Origin: Saprospiraceae bacterium UBA2329
GTDB lineage: Bacteria > Bacteroidota > Bacteroidia > Chitinophagales > Saprospiraceae
Length of the DNA stretch: 7,599 nucleotides
Assembly: GCA_002344975.1 (NCBI GenBank)
Contig: DDUV01000007.1
Location: 1 to 7,599 of the forward strand
Reading direction: 5' to 3'
Made by a program: the position numbers and the translations under genes
In this document: positions 4,431-7,599 of the stretch, in pieces
Numbering within the stretch: position 1 is the first letter of the stretch
Layout of the letters: every line of letters begins with the position of its first letter
The notes under the pieces: generated by a model
Told to the model about the DNA's origin: nothing
Seen by the model: only the letters and a program-made list of their open reading frames with translations
Database searches by the model: none

Positions 4431-6683
4431 CTAATCCATATTTGTGCAGGTATAAAATAAACGAGTGATTCCTCCCTGATGCGCAAAGTTTGGAAGTATT
4501 TGAGTATCAGAAGAAAATCCAGATAGATTTATAAATTCTGATGCGTTGAGAATTCTTGAAGGCACGAGCTGTCTAAAGTCAACAATTCCATTTATTAAGT
4601 TGAAAGGAGATCCAACATACTCAAGAGTTTCACCAATCCAGACTATTCTATTTATTTCGGGATCAAAACTATTCCATCTACCTATTCCATTTATATTTGC
4701 AACAGTTCCGATCCCGGTAAATGTACCTGGAGTTGCACCTGATGGGAAATCATTAGGATACCGTGAGTATTCCTGCCTGAAATTACCATAGATAATACCA
4801 AATGCAAATGAGGGTATAAAATTTAGCCCCTGGGAATACCTGACAAAATACTCAATATAGCCATATCCTCTCATTCTGCCAGCAATAACTCCTTTGCCCG
4901 TTAAAAATCTCATTCCCTCTGCATAATATCCCATAAAATCGTATTCATTGTAATAATAACTACCATCCGAGATGACTCCATTGCCATTCCACAGATTTAT
5001 ATCAACAGGATACGCTTCGTCTTTGACAGGCCCGGATGCCCCCGCCTCAAAGAACCATTCTTCTGATGGCTTGATAACAACAGCTGACGATGGTTTATCT
5101 GTAATACAGTCATTAGAATCAAAAAAATCGTACAAAACTAAATGTAATCCTCTGAAATTTACATGGTTGTCATGATATTTTTTCAATAGAGCTGCTCTAT
5201 TTGAGGCTGTTCCAAAGTCTTCTCCGCCAATGCCAAATGCCCAACTATCAGGGAATTGATTATTTAGTGCCCAATATGTAAGCCTTCGTTGTTCGATGAT
5301 ATTGCCGCTTTGTAAAGCTGATCTCATAGCTCTGGAAATTTGTGGGCTAAATATGTGTAAGCGCCACTCTGGAATCCTTCTTGCCAACTCCCCCTCCTCA
5401 TCCCCCTCCAACAGCCCCGCCAGCGGCGGCGGATTATGCACAATATGCCACTGATAATGATGCAGGCGCGTGCCGGAGGCATAGTCCATCAGGTTGTCCG
5501 TTTGGCCGGGGGCGAGGCCGGAAAACTGCTCCCAGGGGTGCCGCAGCCGGAAAGCCCCGTGCCCCAGTTCGTGCGCCATGGTGCGCCCCAGATCGGACAG
5601 CGAGCCGTGCCCGGCCGCCACAATGAAACCCTTGTTGCGGGCGCGCGGCATGAAGCCCTTGATGCCGCCCTGCGCGTTTTGCACCACGATGAGGTAGTAC
5701 TTTTCGGGGTCGTAGCCCGGCAGGCGATTGATTTCCTGATTGATGCGCTGCATCTGGGCGTTGTAGTCGGCGTAGAAGGCCGAGTTGGTGGAGTCCAAAG
5801 TGTTTTGCGCCTCGCTTTCAAACCAGCCGAGCGGCAGCGAGGGCAGGAGTTCTACCGTGAAAGAGGCTACGGCGGGGCGGTAGATGTCGTTGAGTTGGGA
5901 CTGTATGGCTTCGGCGTCTGCGGCGGCGAGGTTGCCCGCGCTGTTGATGGGCACGATGACCACCTGCGTCGCCTTCTTATTATACGACACCACATTCAGT
6001 TTCCCGGCGTATTTCCGTTCGGGGTTGCCGAGGGAATCGCGACGGGTTTGCACCGGATAAATCTGGTAGGTTTTGTTATGCTCGCCCCCCGTCACCGGCA
6101 GGATGGCCGCCCCGTTGTCGGTGCAGCCGGCGCCGCAGGCGTGTTCGTGGTGCGGCACAGGTGTGCGACTGTTCGTCTCAAAGTGCAGGCTGTCGGGCAG
6201 TTGGGCAAAAGGAGTGAGCAGCAGCACGCTGTCGCTGCGGCCCGCTTCCACCGATTTCCAGGCTACCCGGTAGGGCTGATGGGCCACGGTAAGAAAATTG
6301 TAGTCGTCCACCATGGGCTGGTACATGAGGCTGTCGAAACCATAGTGCTGCTGGGGGAAGCCGCGGAAACGGATGGCATAATCTGCCTCAAAGAGGGCAT
6401 TGATGGCGGCGATGAGGTTGGCGATGGTCTGGCTCAGTTGGGCATTGCACACGGAGGGCGGCTGGGAGAGGTAGCACAGGAGGGCTTCGTTGATTTGCTG
6501 GCGGAGGGAGTCCGGCAGGTCGGGGTATTCATTGTATACCTGCCTGCCGGCAGGCACGGTAGGGTCTGCGCCGTGCAGTACGTTCCAGTTGGTGGACGAA
6601 TTTGATGTAAAAAATATTTTTTCAATAAGTTGTCTGGAGACAAACGGATAGTGGTAACGGGGACGCCTTATTGCGTCCCACAC
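4431..6683 (-). CDS. polymorphic toxin module with zinc metallopeptidase domain and unknown C-terminal tip (5'-truncated orphan)
   Basis: The open frame is 750 codons from a GTG at 6683, but that GTG and the first ten or so codons lie inside repeat copy B. Believable protein begins near NWNVLHGADPTVP (residue 32, about 6590). No signal peptide or credible start exists, so this is probably a 5'-truncated cassette. Residues about 235-420 are a metallopeptidase: LIVVQNAQGGIKGFMP, then HELGHGAFRLRHPW (His371, Glu372, His375, His382) and a Met-turn-like NLMDY (397-401), as in metzincins. The third His is one residue further away than the usual HExxHxxGxxH. Such a domain could release the C-terminal tip, but that is inference. 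After about residue 430 the DNA turns AT-rich. Residues 431-750 match nothing I know, with a Gly/aromatic-rich hydrophobic part (about 575-665, for example IPSFAFGIIYGNF). With a membrane-bound immunity candidate next, a membrane-active toxin is plausible. Confidence 0.75.
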   Translation of the reverse strand: MWDAIRRPRYHYPFVSRQLIEKIFFTSNSSTNWNVLHGADPTVPAGRQVYNEYPDLPDSLRQQINEALLCYLSQPPSVCNAQLSQTIANLIAAINALFEADYAIRFRGFPQQHYGFDSLMYQPMVDDYNFLTVAHQPYRVAWKSVEAGRSDSVLLLTPFAQLPDSLHFETNSRTPVPHHEHACGAGCTDNGAAILPVTGGEHNKTYQIYPVQTRRDSLGNPERKYAGKLNVVSYNKKATQVVIVPINSAGNLAAADAEAIQSQLNDIYRPAVASFTVELLPSLPLGWFESEAQNTLDSTNSAFYADYNAQMQRINQEINRLPGYDPEKYYLIVVQNAQGGIKGFMPRARNKGFIVAAGHGSLSDLGRTMAHELGHGAFRLRHPWEQFSGLAPGQTDNLMDYASGTRLHHYQWHIVHNPPPLAGLLEGDEEGELARRIPEWRLHIFSPQISRAMRSALQSGNIIEQRRLTYWALNNQFPDSWAFGIGGEDFGTASNRAALLKKYHDNHVNFRGLHLVLYDFFDSNDCITDKPSSAVVIKPSEEWFFEAGASGPVKDEAYPVDINLWNGNGVISDGSYYYNEYDFMGYYAEGMRFLTGKGVIAGRMRGYGYIEYFVRYSQGLNFIPSFAFGIIYGNFRQEYSRYPNDFPSGATPGTFTGIGTVANINGIGRWNSFDPEINRIVWIGETLEYVGSPFNLINGIVDFRQLVPSRILNASEFINLSGFSSDTQILPNFAHQGGITRLFYTCTNMD
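6541..6556. repeat. 16-bp perfect palindrome inside the metallopeptidase toxin frame
   Basis: TGCCTGCCGGCAGGCA is its own reverse complement. It encodes the PAGRQ part of TVPAGRQVYN (residues 42-51). From memory, palindromes built on GCCGGC and read as 'PAGRQ' recur inside genes of environmental Bacteroidota and other lineages, so this may be a dispersed REP-like insertion. That recollection cannot be checked here. Confidence 0.7.
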
Positions 6684-6736
6684 TACCAGCGATTGTGTTT
6701 TTTATGGATTTTTTGTGGAAGACGCTGCGCCAGCGG
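6658..6736. repeat. hairpin-bearing interspersed repeat, copy B
   Basis: This is the second direct copy of the 733-815 element, with 34 of 38 identities in the left block (6658-6695) and 18 of 19 in the right block (6718-6736). Here both hairpins are perfect: arms GGGACGC/GCGTCCC with a 6-base loop (6660-6679), and CGCTG/CAGCG with a 3-base loop (6723-6735). It lies between the stop of the EndoU-unit immunity gene (6752) and the start of recognisable unit-2 protein (about 6590). It supplies the GTG from which the unit-2 frame formally opens, and it marks the point where that gene lost its 5' end. Confidence 0.8.
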
Positions 6737-6751
6737 TTAAGGTTTTCTAAT

Positions 6752-7138
6752 TTAATGATATACAATACCTGGGATTTCTTTACATTCATATCTCTTAATG
6801 AAAAATGACCATCCAGTTAAAATCCTGATTAAAAAATCAATTTCTATAACAATATGCTCATCCTCTGCGGACTCAATACTAAGCGTCGCATTTTCGTTAT
6901 TTAATTCAATTATATATGTTTTACTATAAATATAGCTTACTGTGTTTTTAGAATTTTTTTTATGATCATGCAACTTTTTTATTACATCATTTACAACTTT
7001 AATATTAAGCATTTCGTCGGTTCCTAGTAATTCAATTAGCCTACAAGTCCCAAAGCTATGCACGCGAATTATTGGCCAATGAATACCATCGTCTCTTACT
7101 AAGATGTAATAACCGTAATCTATTTCTGAATGAGTCAT
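6752..7138 (-). CDS. candidate immunity protein for the EndoU nuclease toxin (unit 1)
   Basis: This is a 128-aa protein of unrecognised family. I chose the ATG at 7138 (MTHSEIDYGYYILVRDDGIH) because it lies 7 bp after the TGA of the EndoU toxin. A longer frame starting at 7357 would run antiparallel to nothing but overlap the toxin's coding sequence by more than 200 bp in another frame, and its extra residues look like a shadow. The protein is small, AT-rich in its DNA, soluble and mildly charged. It alternates strands and helices (VVNDVIKKLHDHKKN; ESAEDEHIVIEIDFLIRILTGWSFFIKRYE) and has no signal peptide or obvious membrane helix. Downstream position and near-contiguity with a nuclease toxin make it the immunity candidate, and a cytoplasmic location suits an RNase target. 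It ends 16 bp before repeat copy B. Confidence 0.75.
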   Translation of the reverse strand: MTHSEIDYGYYILVRDDGIHWPIIRVHSFGTCRLIELLGTDEMLNIKVVNDVIKKLHDHKKNSKNTVSYIYSKTYIIELNNENATLSIESAEDEHIVIEIDFLIRILTGWSFFIKRYECKEIPGIVYH

Positions 7139-7145
7139 GTTAAAA

Positions 7146-7598
7146 TCATGGATATGAGAGTTCTGGAAAAGCTGAATTAATTTTGTTATTACTGAATACA
7201 ATTCTGATCGGAACACCTTCGCGTGAGAAACCCAAATAATGACCAGAAGGAAATCCCTGAGGTTGAGTTCTGTTTGCAAATGCGAACTCAATTTCCTGAA
7301 TCGTTTTGATTTCATCCCAATGATCAGGGAAGAAGGTTTTTGGAGGGGTTGCCCCATTGGGGAACCTTAAAATTGCTCCATAGCATCCATATTGCCCAAT
7401 CTGGACTCGATCAATTATTTCTATATCTGTACGATGAAGTAAAGAAGAAATATGATGGAATCCACCCATTGGATTAGGGTGTCCTATTGGATTTCCTCGA
7501 AAAACATGTTGTAGGGTATTCATGTTGATCAAGGGGAGCGTAACTGAGGAAAAAACTTCGTCCAAGCTTTTTATTCGGGTGTAATTCAAAATGTCGCT
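7146..7598 (-). CDS. EndoU-family RNase toxin, C-terminal tip of a polymorphic toxin (5' end outside window)
   Basis: The frame is open to the window edge, so the protein continues upstream; 150 residues are visible. The TTG at 7589 is only the first possible start inside the window, not the gene start. Counting from the codon at 7598, the EndoU pattern of bacterial toxins is clear. HVFRG with His31 corresponds to the usual 'HILxG'. GGFHH (45-49) is the 'GGGH' site. KTFFPDHW (87-94) matches the family's 'KTxFPxxW', and EGVPIRIVFSN...INSAFPEL (127-147) matches 'GVxIRVV...TAFP'. EndoU toxins, such as the CDI toxin tip of E. coli STECO31, cleave RNA. The two histidines are the likely catalytic pair. 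The DNA is AT-rich like the other tips. The missing part should hold delivery and pre-toxin modules. The gene heads the array and may be its expressed member. Confidence 0.87.
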   Translation of the reverse strand, partial: SDILNYTRIKSLDEVFSSVTLPLINMNTLQHVFRGNPIGHPNPMGGFHHISSLLHRTDIEIIDRVQIGQYGCYGAILRFPNGATPPKTFFPDHWDEIKTIQEIEFAFANRTQPQGFPSGHYLGFSREGVPIRIVFSNNKINSAFPELSYP

Positions 7599-7599
7599 A

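Noticed and set aside
4427..4486. Longer start (4486) for the membrane immunity gene
   Set aside because: It overlaps the toxin's 3' end. The ATG at 4426 gives 4-bp spacing as in unit 3 and a proper basic N-terminus before the membrane helix.
5436..6605. 389-codon + strand open frame opposite the metallopeptidase module
   Set aside because: It is a shadow of the GC-rich coding strand. The real frame holds HELGH and NLMDY, while this one is low-complexity Gly/Val/Arg/His.
7139..7357. Longer start (7357) for the EndoU-unit immunity gene
   Set aside because: It would overlap the EndoU coding sequence by over 200 bp in a different frame. The ATG at 7138 just after the toxin stop is the natural start.
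1..7599. tRNA, rRNA, CRISPR arrays, complete insertion sequences, Bacteroidota-type promoters
   Set aside because: I looked on both strands and found no cloverleaf-like segment, regular spaced repeats, transposase with terminal repeats, or convincing TTTG...TAnnTTTG pair.

Overview
The window looks like an accessory locus from a member of the Bacteroidota, probably Saprospiraceae or a relative. This placement rests on gene content: an Rpn/PD-(D/E)XK family protein typical of these genomes, HINT-containing polymorphic toxins with a Bacteroidota-style pre-toxin linker, and an absence of strong Shine-Dalgarno sites. It is an inference, not a measured assignment.

Layout. On the + strand, positions 1-673 hold the 3' part of an Rpn family (recombination-promoting nuclease / putative transposase) gene. 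Everything else is on the - strand and reads right to left as three consecutive toxin/immunity units. Unit 1 (7598-6752) is the C-terminal tip of a toxin with an EndoU RNase domain, cut by the window edge, followed after 7 bp by a small immunity candidate. Unit 2 (6683-3995) is a 5'-truncated toxin carrying a zinc metallopeptidase domain and an unrecognised glycine/aromatic-rich C-terminus. It is followed after 4 bp by a single-pass membrane immunity candidate. Unit 3 (about 3982-859) is another 5'-truncated toxin. It has a HINT autoprocessing domain followed by a C-terminal region that I read as a mono-ADP-ribosyltransferase (R / SSST / QxE signature), and after 4 bp comes a 228-aa immunity candidate.

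Two direct copies of an ~80-bp hairpin-containing repeat (733-815 and 6658-6736) bracket units 2 and 3. The second copy falls exactly where unit 2 loses its 5' end. Both truncated toxins switch sharply from GC-rich conserved modules to AT-rich C-terminal tips, near 5390 and near 2340. The AT-rich tips travel with AT-rich immunity genes. This is what a polymorphic-toxin array with exchangeable C-termini should look like: one expressed toxin lying partly outside the window to the right, followed by a tail of silent orphan tip/immunity cassettes. Immunity genes would protect against siblings' toxins, and tips could be swapped into the main gene by recombination in the conserved modules or the flanking repeats.

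The most novel parts are the ADP-ribosyltransferase tip with its unknown immunity protein, the membrane-type toxin/immunity pair, and the bracketing repeat. No RNA genes, CRISPR arrays or complete insertion sequences were seen. No stretch longer than 300 bases lacks a gene.
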